This document shows positions 1 through 7,992 of a DNA stretch of 64,000 nucleotides, piece after piece. The stretch spans positions 62,001-126,000 of the forward strand of contig JAIETR010000003.1 of the NCBI GenBank assembly GCA_019745075.1. The letters are read 5' to 3'. The stretch comes from Qipengyuania sp. GTDB lineage: Bacteria > Pseudomonadota > Alphaproteobacteria > Sphingomonadales > Sphingomonadaceae. The translations under genes and the position numbers were made by a program. The notes under the pieces were generated by a model that was given only the letters and a program-made list of their open reading frames with translations, was not told where the DNA came from and made no database searches. Numbering within the stretch: the first letter of the stretch is position 1; each line of letters opens with the position of its first letter.

Positions 1-537
1 GCTGGCGGTGAGATAGGCGATGGTGAACAGGTTGAGCTCGAACAGCCAGAACAGCGCCATGGCGAAGCTGTTCCAGCCGAGCAGCGCGCGCGAGCTCTGC
101 GAGGCGCCGCCGAACAGATTGTGCGCCAGCACCAGGGCGCCGACGGCGACCAGCATCCGCAGCAGCGCCGAGACCTCGACCGCGTGCTCGGAAGGCGCGG
201 CGACCAGCAGGACCAGCTGAAGGCCCTCCACCGACACCAGCGTGGCGATGACCGGGCGGACCACCCGCAGGCTCTCGTCGCGCCCGTCGTTGGCGAAGTG
301 CCGGAACAAGGCGTAGATCCAGGCGATGTTCCGGGCGATCTCGAGCAGCCGAGTGGGGGTGGCATCGGCCCCGATCGCCGCCGTGACACCGCACCAGGCG
401 GCGCTCAGCGCCAGCGCGGCGGCGACCGCGCCGCGATCCCGACGGGTCGCCCGGCCCGGTCGCACCACGACGATCGCCGCGACCGCGCAGGCGACGGCCG
501 CGAGACCGTAGAGCCCCAGGGCGATCATGCCGGGCAT
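1..537 (-). CDS. prsK: PEP-CTERM system histidine kinase PrsK, N-terminal part (cut by left edge)
   Basis: The reverse strand is open from an ATG at 537 to base 1, giving 179 residues beginning MPGMIALGLYGLAAVACAVA. The piece is a string of hydrophobic segments broken by short polar loops, with ARNIAWIYALFRHF near the middle and LVLAHNLFGGASQSSRALLGW followed by LFELNLFTIAYL near the cut. This matches the membrane sensor region of PrsK, the kinase paired with the response regulator PrsR in exosortase/PEP-CTERM surface-protein and exopolysaccharide systems. The kinase and ATPase domains would lie left of the window. No convincing ribosome site precedes 537, and a second ATG at 528 is possible. 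The assignment rests on remembered family patterns, so another multi-pass sensor is possible. Confidence 0.6.
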   Translation of the reverse strand, partial: MPGMIALGLYGLAAVACAVAAIVVVRPGRATRRDRGAVAAALALSAAWCGVTAAIGADATPTRLLEIARNIAWIYALFRHFANDGRDESLRVVRPVIATLVSVEGLQLVLLVAAPSEHAVEVSALLRMLVAVGALVLAHNLFGGASQSSRALLGWNSFAMALFWLFELNLFTIAYLTAS

Positions 538-642
538 GGCGCGATTGGCCTGGCCGCGGCCCGCGAACCGGCGCCGAGTCCGGCAGGAGAAGCGGGAGGA
601 CGAAGCGGGAGCACACCTCCGCCTTAATTGGAGGAGGTGAAA

Positions 643-659
643 TGTCGGTAAACTTGACA
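643..659. promoter_or_regulatory. Imperfect inverted repeat TGTCGG-N5-TTGACA
   Basis: TGTCGG and TTGACA flank a 5-base spacer (TGTC/GACA outer arms are perfect). The site is about 105 bases upstream of the prsK start and downstream of the neighbouring 91-residue gene. It could be a regulator-binding site for the PEP-CTERM system, but that is inference from position and shape only. TTGACA also resembles a -35 box, without a clear -10 at the right distance. Confidence 0.2.
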
Positions 660-721
660 GCCGCTGCTATGCGGCGGGCGGCGCCGCCAATCCCGCCCTC
701 GCCGGCGGGGGACGGCTCAGC

Positions 722-997
722 TCATTTGCCGTCGACGGCGTCCCTGGCCGCTTCGCCGACGTTCTGCGCCGCGTCCCCGACCTGGCCCGCCGCCTCCGCG
801 ACCGCGTTGTCCCTGGCGATCTCGGAATCGCTTTGCCGCGACAACAGGTAGAAGCCGACGATGGCCACAACGATCAAAACCAGCGCAATGAGCCAGCCCG
901 AGCCGCCTTTGCGCGCGCCCTCGTCTGTCACGACGGTATGCGTGGTGTGGACATTGCCCGTGGGCGTTTCGGTCTCGGTGATGCGTTCTTCGGTCAC
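722..997 (-). CDS. Small single-pass membrane protein, function unknown (91 aa)
   Basis: A 91-residue protein starting at GTG 997. Residues 1-30 are polar (MTEERITETETPTGNVHTTH), residues 33-53 form one strong membrane segment (SGWLIALVLIVVAIVGFYLL), and the tail is an Ala-rich amphipathic stretch with repeated AGQVGDAAQNVGEAARDAV. The tail resembles helical repeats of stress-related small proteins, but no function can be assigned. No ATG is available near the start, so GTG is chosen because the polar N-terminus begins there. It lies between the RamB-like regulator and prsK on the same strand. Confidence 0.55.
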   Translation of the reverse strand: MTEERITETETPTGNVHTTHTVVTDEGARKGGSGWLIALVLIVVAIVGFYLLSRQSDSEIARDNAVAEAAGQVGDAAQNVGEAARDAVDGK

Positions 998-1037
998 GGG
1001 ATGTCTCGCTCTTGTTGCCGATCCTGTTCCCAGAACG

Positions 1038-2438
1038 TCACGCAGGAGGGCTTGTTCCGATGCCCCCCGCGCCGCCTTCGAAAGCGAAGGGCGCGAGCGC
1101 TCGCGCGGCGGGGTCGAAAATCAGCTTGCCGCCCACGGGCGGTAGCGAGCGCTGCGGGCACCCGCCGACATGGCACAGGCGGCAACCCGGGCCGATCGGA
1201 GTGGCGGCTTCGCGCGCGAGCGAAATCCCGCGGGCCTGGGCAAGCGATCCGGCGAGGCCGGCGTCGATGCCCAGCACCACCGCGAAGCGCGCTCCCTCGC
1301 CGACACCCGTCGTCAGCGCCAGGCAGAGCCAGTGCGAAGCGGCGGCGCCGGTCTCGGCCAGGGCGACGGCCTGGACCAGCAGCTCGCCCGGACGCTCGAA
1401 AGCGCGCGAGGCGCACCACAACGGACAAACGCGCTCGGATTCGAGGAACACCGCGCCGCTCGCCCCGACGTAGCGCTTCGAGAGCTGACCGGCGCGGTCG
1501 ATGCGCGCCATGAAGAACGGCAGCCCGCGTTGCCCGACCCGTTGCAGCGTGGTGAGGCGGTGGGCGAGCTGCTCGAAGCCGACCCCGAACCGGCGCTGCA
1601 GGACGGGCAGGTCATAGCCGGTCGCTTCGCAGGCGCGCAGCAAGCGGCCGTAGGGCATCATCAACGCGGCGGCAAAATAGCCCTCGAGGTGGCGCGCGAA
1701 GAACTCGCGCGCGGCCGCATCTTCGAGCCGGGCGCCGGCGACGAGCCGACCGATCGCCTCGCGCTGCTCGAGCGCCGCGAGCTGCATGCCGAGCTCGAAG
1801 GCGCGCGCCTCGGGCGCGAGCATCTCGGCGAGCTGGACCTGACGGGCGTGGAGGTCGAGCCGGCGGCGCGCCGCGGGCATGACCTCGCGCGGGAGGATGC
1901 GGACCGAGAGCTGGTGCTTCTCGCGCAGCCGCTCGCTCAGCGCCACCGCGAGATCGCCGCGCGACAGCCGCATCTCGTCGGCCAGCGCCTCCGCCGCGTG
2001 ATCGAGGTCGGCGAAATGGTTGCGCCAGCGCTCCACCTCGCGGCGCGCGAGCGTCAGCGAGTCCTCGGCGGCGCGCTCGCCGGGCGCGGCGTCGTAGAGC
2101 CGGGCGAAGGCGGCGGCGATCTGCGGGCTTGCCGACAGGAACTCGTCGACTTCCTCGCGGTCGATGCCGAGGTCGGCGAAGCGCTCGTCGGCCAGGCGGC
2201 GCGCGAGCCCGGCGGTTCCGCCCACCGCTTCGCTTCCGGCCAGATCGCGCGGATCGACCGCGAACTCGCTCATCAGCTGCATCATGACGCGCGCGGTCAT
2301 CGGCCGCTGGTTGCGCTCGATCAGATTGAGATAGCTGGGCGAAATCCGCAGCCGCGCCGCCATCCCCGCCTGGGTCAGGCTCTCGCGGCGGCGCAGGCGG
2401 CGCAGGGCGGGTCCGGCATAGAGCGAGGGCGAGATCAT
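1038..2438 (-). CDS. RamB-like XRE/ImmA-IrrE transcriptional regulator of acetate metabolism (466 aa)
   Basis: The protein has an N-terminal XRE helix-turn-helix (about residues 8-65; LTQAGMAARL and SPSYLNLIERNQRP), an IrrE/ImmA-like middle region, and a C-terminal DUF2083-type region with Cys pairs (CRLCHVGGCPQR). This is the architecture and length of short-chain fatty acyl regulators such as RamB and of PrpC/AceA-type regulators. The start is ATG 2438 (MISPSLYAGPALRRLRRR), because the longer open frame upstream has no family-like sequence. It is divergent from aceA across 142 bases that contain a perfect palindrome, which suggests that it controls aceA and itself. The HTH may bind AT-rich palindromes; the effector is probably an acyl-CoA (family knowledge). 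Confidence 0.85.
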   Translation of the reverse strand: MISPSLYAGPALRRLRRRESLTQAGMAARLRISPSYLNLIERNQRPMTARVMMQLMSEFAVDPRDLAGSEAVGGTAGLARRLADERFADLGIDREEVDEFLSASPQIAAAFARLYDAAPGERAAEDSLTLARREVERWRNHFADLDHAAEALADEMRLSRGDLAVALSERLREKHQLSVRILPREVMPAARRRLDLHARQVQLAEMLAPEARAFELGMQLAALEQREAIGRLVAGARLEDAAAREFFARHLEGYFAAALMMPYGRLLRACEATGYDLPVLQRRFGVGFEQLAHRLTTLQRVGQRGLPFFMARIDRAGQLSKRYVGASGAVFLESERVCPLWCASRAFERPGELLVQAVALAETGAAASHWLCLALTTGVGEGARFAVVLGIDAGLAGSLAQARGISLAREAATPIGPGCRLCHVGGCPQRSLPPVGGKLIFDPAARALAPFAFEGGAGGIGTSPPA

Positions 2439-2486
2439 CCTGTCACATTCTTTACAACCTTGCAGTGCTTGTAGCGGAAATGCGTT

Positions 2487-2502
2487 AAAATGACACCATT
2501 TT
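2487..2502. promoter_or_regulatory. Palindromic operator candidate between regulator and aceA
   Basis: AAAATG-ACAC-CATTTT is a perfect 6-bp inverted repeat, flanked further out by GTTA (2484-2487) and TAAC (2506-2509). It is the only clear AT-rich dyad in the divergent intergenic region. Its position 49 bases before the regulator start and 79 before aceA fits an operator for the RamB-like protein. Binding is inferred, not shown. Confidence 0.45.
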
Positions 2503-2580
2503 GTGTAACTTTCTCTGCACGGCGTGGCGCCGGCGAGGCATGTGGAGCCACAACGACATTCGAACTCGCGGGAGACCACC

Positions 2581-4179
2581 ATGTCCTACCAGCGCCATAT
2601 TGGCGAAATGATGCGAACCATCGAAAGCCGCGGCGCGCCCTGGGCCGGGATCGACGGCGAGGCGGCGGCGCGGATGCGGGCCCAGAACCGCTTTCCCACC
2701 GGGCTCGACATCGCGCGCCACACCGCGGCCGTCATGCGGGCGGACATGGCCGGCTACGACGCCGACCCGGCCGCCTACACGCAATCGCTGGGCGCCTGGC
2801 ACGGCTTCATCGCCCAACAGGAAATCATCAGCGTCAAGAAGCATTTCGGCAGCACCAAAGGGCGTTACGTCTATCTCTCGGGCTGGATGATCGCGGCGCT
2901 GCGCAGCGAGTTCGGGCCGCTGCCCGACCAGTCGATGCACGAGAAGACCAGCGTCCCGGCGCTGATTGCGGAAATCTACACCTTCCTCAAGCAGGCCGAC
3001 GCCCGCGAGCTCGGCGCCCTGTTCCGCGAGATCGACGCCGCCAAAGCGGCCGGCGACGCGGTCAACACCCACCGCCTGCTCCACAAGATCGACGACTACG
3101 AAACCCATGTCGTGCCGATCGTCGCCGACATCGACGCCGGCTTCGGCAACGCCGAGGCCACCTATCTGCTGGCCAGGAAGATGATCGAGGCCGGCGCCTG
3201 CGCGCTCCAGATCGAGAACCAGGTCTCGGACGAGAAGCAGTGCGGCCACCAGGACGGCAAGGTCACCGTGCCGCACGAGGACTTCCTCCAGAAGATCCGC
3301 GCCATCCGTTACGCCTTCCTCGAACTGGGCGTGCCCGATGGGATCATCGTCGCGCGCACCGACAGCCTCGGCGCGGGGCTGACCAAGCAGATCGCCTACT
3401 CGAAGGCGCCGGGGGATCTCGGCGACCGGTACAACGGCTTCCTCGATTGCGAGGAGGTCGATCCCGCCGACTGCCCCGACGGCCAGGTCTTCCTGAGCCG
3501 CGGCGGGAAGCTGGTCAGCCCCAAAAGGCTGCCTTCGAACCTCTTCCAGTTCCGGCCCGGCACCGGCGAGGACCGCTGCGTGCTCGACTGCATCGCCAGC
3601 CTTCGGAACGGCGCCGACCTGATCTGGATCGAGACCGAGAAGCCGCATATCGACCAGATCGCCGGCATGGTCGACCGCATCCGCGCGGTCGTGCCCGACG
3701 CCAAGCTGGTCTACAACAACTCGCCCAGCTTCAACTGGACTCTGAACTTCCGCCAGCAAGTGTTCGATGCGTGGGAGAAGGAGGGACGCGACATCTCGGC
3801 CTATGACCGTGCCCGCCTGATGAGCGAGGACTACGACGCGACCGAGCTCGGCCGCGAAGCCGACGAGCGCATCCGCACCTTCCAGGCCGATGCCAGCAAG
3901 CGCGCGGGCATCTTCCACCACCTCATCACCCTGCCCACCTATCACACCGCGGCGCTCAGCACCGACAACCTCGCCAGGCGCTATTTCGGTAAGGAGGGCA
4001 TGCTCGGCTACGTCAAGCAGGTCCAGCGCGAGGAGATCCGCCAGGGCATCGCCTGCGTCAAGCATCAGGCAATGTCGGGAAGCGACATCGGCGACGACCA
4101 CAAGGACTACTTCGCCGGTGAAGCCGCATTGAAGGCCGGTGGAAAGGACAACACAATGAACCAGTTCGCGGCTGCCTGA
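2581..4179 (+). CDS. aceA: Isocitrate lyase (532 aa)
   Basis: The enzyme cleaves isocitrate to glyoxylate and succinate, the first step of the glyoxylate shunt for growth on acetate or fatty acids. The length matches the long Pseudomonas-type isocitrate lyase. The active-site segment reads DEKQCGHQDGK with the catalytic Cys at 221, followed by VTVPHEDF; the Mg-binding region VADIDAGFGN is at 181-190. The start is ATG 2581 (MSYQRHIGEM), preceded by GGGAGA at a good distance; upstream in-frame codons look non-coding. A 65-residue protein follows 11 bases later. Malate synthase is not in the window. Confidence 0.97.
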   Translation: MSYQRHIGEMMRTIESRGAPWAGIDGEAAARMRAQNRFPTGLDIARHTAAVMRADMAGYDADPAAYTQSLGAWHGFIAQQEIISVKKHFGSTKGRYVYLSGWMIAALRSEFGPLPDQSMHEKTSVPALIAEIYTFLKQADARELGALFREIDAAKAAGDAVNTHRLLHKIDDYETHVVPIVADIDAGFGNAEATYLLARKMIEAGACALQIENQVSDEKQCGHQDGKVTVPHEDFLQKIRAIRYAFLELGVPDGIIVARTDSLGAGLTKQIAYSKAPGDLGDRYNGFLDCEEVDPADCPDGQVFLSRGGKLVSPKRLPSNLFQFRPGTGEDRCVLDCIASLRNGADLIWIETEKPHIDQIAGMVDRIRAVVPDAKLVYNNSPSFNWTLNFRQQVFDAWEKEGRDISAYDRARLMSEDYDATELGREADERIRTFQADASKRAGIFHHLITLPTYHTAALSTDNLARRYFGKEGMLGYVKQVQREEIRQGIACVKHQAMSGSDIGDDHKDYFAGEAALKAGGKDNTMNQFAAA

Positions 4180-4190
4180 GGAGACCAAGC

Positions 4191-4388
4191 ATGACCACCA
4201 TGACCGTGGACCGTCCCACAACCGAGCCGATCAAGGAACCTGGGCGCGCCCGCGCGCTGTTCTCGACCGCCGACTTCCGCCTGCTGCGCGCCGCGCTCGC
4301 CAGCCACGCCCGGGTGACCGACGACCGCGACGATCTCGCCCGCATCAACGCGCTGCATCACCGGCTCGGGACCTACGTCCCGCAATAG
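4191..4388 (+). CDS. Small protein co-transcribed with aceA (65 aa)
   Basis: The start ATG 4191 has a good ribosome site (GAGGAGA) 11 bases behind the aceA stop, so it is probably in the same transcript. The product is hydrophilic, with RALFSTADFRLLRAALASHA forming one likely helix, and ends LHHRLGTYVPQ. No domain is recognised. The tight spacing and coding-like composition argue that it is real. A role tied to isocitrate lyase is only positional inference. Confidence 0.7.
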   Translation: MTTMTVDRPTTEPIKEPGRARALFSTADFRLLRAALASHARVTDDRDDLARINALHHRLGTYVPQ

Positions 4389-4408
4389 GTCTCCTGGGGA
4401 GGAGCGGC

Positions 4409-4445
4409 GGCCGCCGGGGCGCGAGGAGAGCGCGTCCCGGCGGCC
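4409..4445 (+). terminator. Strong GC hairpin after the aceA unit
   Basis: A 15-bp stem (4409-4423 with 4431-4445, one G-U pair) closes a 7-base loop 20 bases after the stop of the 65-residue gene. There is no T-run, so it is either a non-canonical terminator or an mRNA 3'-stabilising hairpin. Confidence 0.5.
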
Positions 4446-4470
4446 GTCAATGGATCGACCCTGCACTCTC

Positions 4471-4560
4471 GCTCGTCCTGAGCTTGTCGAAGGACGCTGG
4501 CGCCGCGCCCGCACCGTAGGCCAGTCGGCCAGCTTCGCTTCCGACAAGCTCAGGGTGAGC
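4471..4560. repeat. Intergenic palindromic repeat (CTGAGCTTGTCG type)
   Basis: Arms at 4471-4490 and 4541-4560 are inverted copies around the core CCTGAGCTTGTCG, with two mismatches and a 50-base spacer. This core is a very common dispersed repeat in sphingomonads and other alphaproteobacteria. It lies between the convergent aceA unit and the amidohydrolase gene and could form a long stem in RNA. Confidence 0.7.
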
Positions 4561-4587
4561 GGCGTCGAGTTGGCGCGAAGGGATCGC

Positions 4588-5937
4588 TCACTTCTTCGGC
4601 ATCAGCGCGATCGCCGCGCTGGTCAGCGCCTCGGCGCCGGTGGAGATCACCGCCTCCGCATCGGGCGCCCAGAACGGGCTGTGCAGCCCTGGCAGCTGCT
4701 TCCTGTCGCGCGCGGCGGCTTCCAGTTCGCTGGCCGGACGGCCGCCGACCCAGAGGATCAGCGACTGAGTTTTCGGTCCTGCGGCGCGTGCCAGCTCGCC
4801 GAAATCCTCACCCGCCATCGACGGCGGAGGATCGGCGACCCTGCCTTCGCCGAAGCGTGCCGTCATCACCTCACGCATCCGTTCGGCCAGCGCGGGCGTG
4901 TTGTAGGTCGCCTTCGCCGAGGGTTCGATCACCGTCACCGCTGGCAGCAGGTTGTTGGGCAGACCGGCGGCAAGGGCTTCGGCACGGGCGATCCGCTCGA
5001 TGCCCTCGACCAAAAGATCGCGCGACGCCTGCGAGTAGGACCGAACGGTCAATTGCATCTTCACCTCGTCGGAGATGATGTTGTGCTTGGCCCCGCCGTG
5101 GAAGGCGCCGACGGTCACCACACTGGGATCGAGCGGATTGCTCTCGCGGCTGACGAGCGTCTGCAGCCGCATCACGATCGCGCTGGCGATCACGATCGGG
5201 TCCTTGGTCGTATGCGGATAGGCGCCGTGCCCGCCCAGCCCCTTGACCGTGATGTCGATGCTGTCGACGTTAGCCAGCGCAAAACCCGATTTCACGCCTA
5301 CCACGCCCGAAGCAAGTTCGGCGGCGTCGTGAAATGCCAGCGTGTAATCGGGCCTGGGAAAGCGTGTCAGCAGACCGTCCTCGATCATCGCCAGCGCTCC
5401 GGTGTTGATTTCCTCGGCGGGCTGGCCGATCATCACCAGGGTCCCCGACCACTTATCCCTGTGCGCCGCAAGGGCGCGCGCCGCGCCAATCCATCCCGTC
5501 ATGTGGGTATCGTGGCCGCAGGCGTGCATGACGCCGCTCTCGACCCCCGCGGTCGAAACGCCCCGCGCCTTCGAGGCAAACGGGAGCCCGGTCTGCTCGA
5601 CCACCGGCAGCGCGTCCATGTCGGCGCGGATCATGACCGTCGGGCCGGCGCCGTTCTCGAGCACGGCGACCACCCCGGTCTTGCCGACCCGTTCGGTGAC
5701 CGTGAATCCCGCCTTGCGAGCGGCATCGGCCATGATCTTCGCGCTGCGCACCTCCTGAAACGAGAGCTCCGGATGCTGATGGAGGTCGCGATAGATCGCT
5801 ATCAGACCGGGCATGTCGGCGGTGATCGCCTGGCGCAGATCGTCGGGCGGCGGCGTTTTCTGGGCCTGCGCGGGCGTCCCGCAGCCGAGCGCGAGGGTGG
5901 ATGCCGTGACGAGCGTCTTGTAGGGGTTCACCAGCAT
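4588..5937 (-). CDS. Secreted M20 family amidohydrolase / peptidase (449 aa)
   Basis: An N-terminal signal peptide (MLVNPYKTLVTASTLALGCG, cut near AQAQ) precedes an M20D-type metallohydrolase. Visible motifs are RDLHQHPELSFQE, MIRADMDALPV, HACGHDTHMTGW (metal ligands Cys-Gly-His), GQPAEE, FHDAAEL (where the family has a HxH-like site), GLGGHGAYPH in the dimerisation domain and a late PSMAGEDFGE. The family removes acyl groups from amino acids or aminoacyl conjugates (hippurate hydrolase, IAA-amino acid hydrolase relatives). Export implies action on periplasmic peptides or amides; the exact substrate is unknown. The start at 5937 has an AGGAG site; longer frames upstream lack coding character. 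Confidence 0.88.
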   Translation of the reverse strand: MLVNPYKTLVTASTLALGCGTPAQAQKTPPPDDLRQAITADMPGLIAIYRDLHQHPELSFQEVRSAKIMADAARKAGFTVTERVGKTGVVAVLENGAGPTVMIRADMDALPVVEQTGLPFASKARGVSTAGVESGVMHACGHDTHMTGWIGAARALAAHRDKWSGTLVMIGQPAEEINTGALAMIEDGLLTRFPRPDYTLAFHDAAELASGVVGVKSGFALANVDSIDITVKGLGGHGAYPHTTKDPIVIASAIVMRLQTLVSRESNPLDPSVVTVGAFHGGAKHNIISDEVKMQLTVRSYSQASRDLLVEGIERIARAEALAAGLPNNLLPAVTVIEPSAKATYNTPALAERMREVMTARFGEGRVADPPPSMAGEDFGELARAAGPKTQSLILWVGGRPASELEAAARDRKQLPGLHSPFWAPDAEAVISTGAEALTSAAIALMPKK

Positions 5938-6265
5938 GGTCTCCTGAGAAACGGACCGGGTGTTGCACGGTCCAGGGGATGAATCGCCGCTTGGGTGAGC
6001 GCGCACGATCGCGGAGGCTGGCAGAAAACCGCGCCCTAAGAAAGTGTTCCCGCGCGGGCACGGCTGCGCCGCCGGCATCGAACCGGCGGCGCGAACCTTC
6101 CAGGATGTGGGCAGGATCAGCGGCGAAGGCCTTCGCTGCTCCCCGACGGCGCAGACCCGCGCCGAAATTCGAGACAAGTTCAGCCGACACAGGGTGTGCG
6201 AAGCGAGGCTTGCAGGTGGGAAAGACCGATCTTGCTTCCGCCGCGGCGCGCGCCGGCCTTGCCGC
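5938..6265. other. Non-coding gap, nothing clear
   Basis: This 328-base stretch between the amidohydrolase start and tRNA-Leu holds no convincing gene on either strand. It must contain the amidohydrolase promoter, but no clean -35/-10 pair stands out. Short GC-rich inverted segments (for example around 6060-6090) are compatible with chance at this base composition. Confidence 0.5.
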
Positions 6266-6350
6266 TGGTGCCCCTGGCCCGACTCGAACGGGCACTTCTT
6301 GCGAAACTCGATTTTGAGTCGAGCGCGTCTACCAATTCCGCCACAGGGGC
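6266..6350 (-). tRNA. tRNA-Leu (anticodon CAA)
   Basis: On the reverse strand the 85-nt gene begins GCCCCTG and ends CAGGGGC-A-CCA, giving a perfect 7-bp acceptor stem with encoded CCA. The anticodon stem CTCGA/TCGAG closes the loop CTCAAAA, so the anticodon is CAA, reading UUG. A long variable arm follows (TTTCGCAAGAAG region), as expected for a class II tRNA. The T arm is GGCCCGACTCGAACGGGC on the plus strand. Confidence 0.95.
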
Positions 6351-6440
6351 CCCGGCGGTCCGGGATGCGGGCGAGCGGCGCGCTTAGCGGCTCGCCCCCT
6401 GCCGTTCAAGCGGCTCTTCGAGCGGCGGGCGAGTGCCGGG

Positions 6441-6712
6441 TCAGAACCGCCAGCCGACCGCCACATGCGCCAGCTTGGGCGCGGTTCCGTGCCGTCCGCC
6501 CAGGGCGCCGACGCGCAGCATCGGGCCCTGTTCGGCGTCGAGCAGCGCCATCTCCACCTCGGGCGCCTCGAGGCGCGACCGTGCGTGTCGAGACCGCGCG
6601 GCGCGGCCGGGGCGACAGGCGCGGCCTGTTCGCGCGCGGTGCTCCGGGCGGCGGGCTGCGCGAGGTCGATGCCGGGCGCGGCGCCGGTGGCGGCGGCGAA
6701 AAGCAGGATCAT
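6441..6712 (-). pseudogene. Short hypothetical gene with an apparent frameshift
   Basis: From ATG 6712 one reading frame gives MILLFAAATGAAPGIDLAQP and an Ala/Pro-rich stretch. A different frame then gives VEMALLDAEQGPMLRVGALG and ends APKLAHVAVGWRF before a TGA at 6441. Both parts look like real protein, and the second resembles the end of a small exported sphingomonad protein. The two frames are one base out of phase, with the switch somewhere near 6570-6610 in a GC-rich run. Either the gene is broken or the assembly has a one-base error. Function unknown. Confidence 0.4.
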
Positions 6713-6803
6713 GTGGCGACCCCGAAAGGCTCGAAGTCCACAGCGTGCACCGGCGTGGTTACTTCCGGGTTCCGGTGAAGCGTAACCGCCGGTGCAAGGA
6801 CGA

Positions 6804-7622
6804 TTACTTGAGCGCGCCGGCCAGAATCTTGTGCAGCCGCGAGTGCAGCGCATCGTTGGCGGCGAGCACCTGGCTTGCGGGAACCGGCATCGACCGGCCG
6901 CGATAATCCGACACGAAGCCACCCGCCTCGCGCACGATCAGCGTGCCCGCGGCGGTGTCCCAGGCGGCAAGGTCGCTTTCCCAGAAGCCGTCGAAGCGCC
7001 CCGCCGCGACCCAGGCGAGATCGAGCGAGGCCGCGCCATAGCGGCGGATACCCGCCACCCGCGGCCCGATCGCGCCGAGGATGCGCGTCCATTCGGCGAA
7101 ATCGCCATGCCCGCCATAGGGGATGCCCGTGGCGATCAGCGCTTCCGACAGGTTGCGCCGGCCCGAAACGCGCAGGCGCTTGTCCTGCAGCCAGGCGCCG
7201 CGCGTCTTTTCGGCCCAGAAGGTCTCGTCGGTGATCGGGTTGTAGACCACGCCCGCGATCACCTCGCCCCAGCCCGAGCCATCGAGCTTGGGCTCCTGCG
7301 CGGCGATACTGATCGCGAAATGCGGGATGCCGTGGAGGAAGTTGCTGGTGCCGTCGAGCGGATCGACGATCCAGCGCGGCTGGCCTTCCTCGCCCGCGAT
7401 GACGCCGGCTTCCTCGAGGACGAAACCCCAGCCCGGACGCGCGGCGAGCAGCTCGTCGTAGATGGTGCGCTCGGCGCGCAGATCGGCCTTGCTGACGAAG
7501 TCCGAGGGTCCCTTGCTGCTGACCTGCAGATGCTCGATCTCGCCGAAATCGCGGCGCAGCTTGCCGCCCGCCTTGCGCGCGGCCTTCTCCATCACGCGGA
7601 TGAGCCCGGAAACTGCGGCCAT
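6804..7622 (-). CDS. suhB: Inositol monophosphatase family protein, SuhB-like (272 aa)
   Basis: A Mg-dependent phosphatase of the IMPase superfamily. Visible motifs are the metal site WIVDPLDGTSNFLHGIPHFAIS, LEEAG upstream of it, and the second site AAWDTAAGTLIVREAGG. The family hydrolyses inositol-1-phosphate or related sugar phosphates; bacterial SuhB also acts with Nus factors on rRNA transcription. The start is ATG 7622 (MAAVSGLIRVMEKAARKAGG); sequence upstream in frame is the neighbouring gene read in another phase. It is the last gene of a three-gene unit behind efp and a 115-residue gene, each separated by 11 bases. Confidence 0.92.
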   Translation of the reverse strand: MAAVSGLIRVMEKAARKAGGKLRRDFGEIEHLQVSSKGPSDFVSKADLRAERTIYDELLAARPGWGFVLEEAGVIAGEEGQPRWIVDPLDGTSNFLHGIPHFAISIAAQEPKLDGSGWGEVIAGVVYNPITDETFWAEKTRGAWLQDKRLRVSGRRNLSEALIATGIPYGGHGDFAEWTRILGAIGPRVAGIRRYGAASLDLAWVAAGRFDGFWESDLAAWDTAAGTLIVREAGGFVSDYRGRSMPVPASQVLAANDALHSRLHKILAGALK

Positions 7623-7633
7623 GGTCGGTGTCT

Positions 7634-7981
7634 CTATTCGGTGAGAACGCGGATCGAGCGCGCCTGGAGGTGGATGGCACCCCAGTCGCACGCCATCGCG
7701 AATTTGGTGCCCTCGATGGTGAATTCCTGGATCGCGAAGCGGCGCTGGCCCGGTTCGGCATGGGCGCGCTCCAGGTTGAGCGTCGTGATCCCGCCGAAGC
7801 GGATCATACCTGGATGGAAGCAGCACTCCTCCTCGCTGCCCGGCGCCTCGTAGTCGGGGTGCCCGGGCTCGAGGCAGAAATCCAGTTCGAGCGTGAGTTG
7901 ATCGTCGTCCACGATCACCCCGAGCAGCATCGAACGCTCCACGGCGATGTTGTCGAAACGCGATGCAACGCTCTTACCCAT
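7634..7981 (-). CDS. Conserved hypothetical protein between efp and suhB (115 aa)
   Basis: Starts ATG 7981 (MGKSVASRFDNIAVERSMLL), 11 bases after the efp stop, and ends 11 bases before the suhB start. The spacing makes a clear three-gene unit. The product is acidic, has paired Cys in EEECCFHPGMIRFGGITTLN, and is probably cytosolic with no membrane segment. No known domain is recognised. Confidence 0.75.
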   Translation of the reverse strand: MGKSVASRFDNIAVERSMLLGVIVDDDQLTLELDFCLEPGHPDYEAPGSEEECCFHPGMIRFGGITTLNLERAHAEPGQRRFAIQEFTIEGTKFAMACDWGAIHLQARSIRVLTE

Positions 7982-7992
7982 GACGCTTGTCC

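Noticed and set aside
642-851. Open frame of 69 codons with a near-perfect GGAGGAGG just before its ATG
   Set aside because: It runs antisense through the 91-residue membrane protein gene, the spacing to the ATG is too short, and its protein is low-complexity Ala/Ser/Pro.
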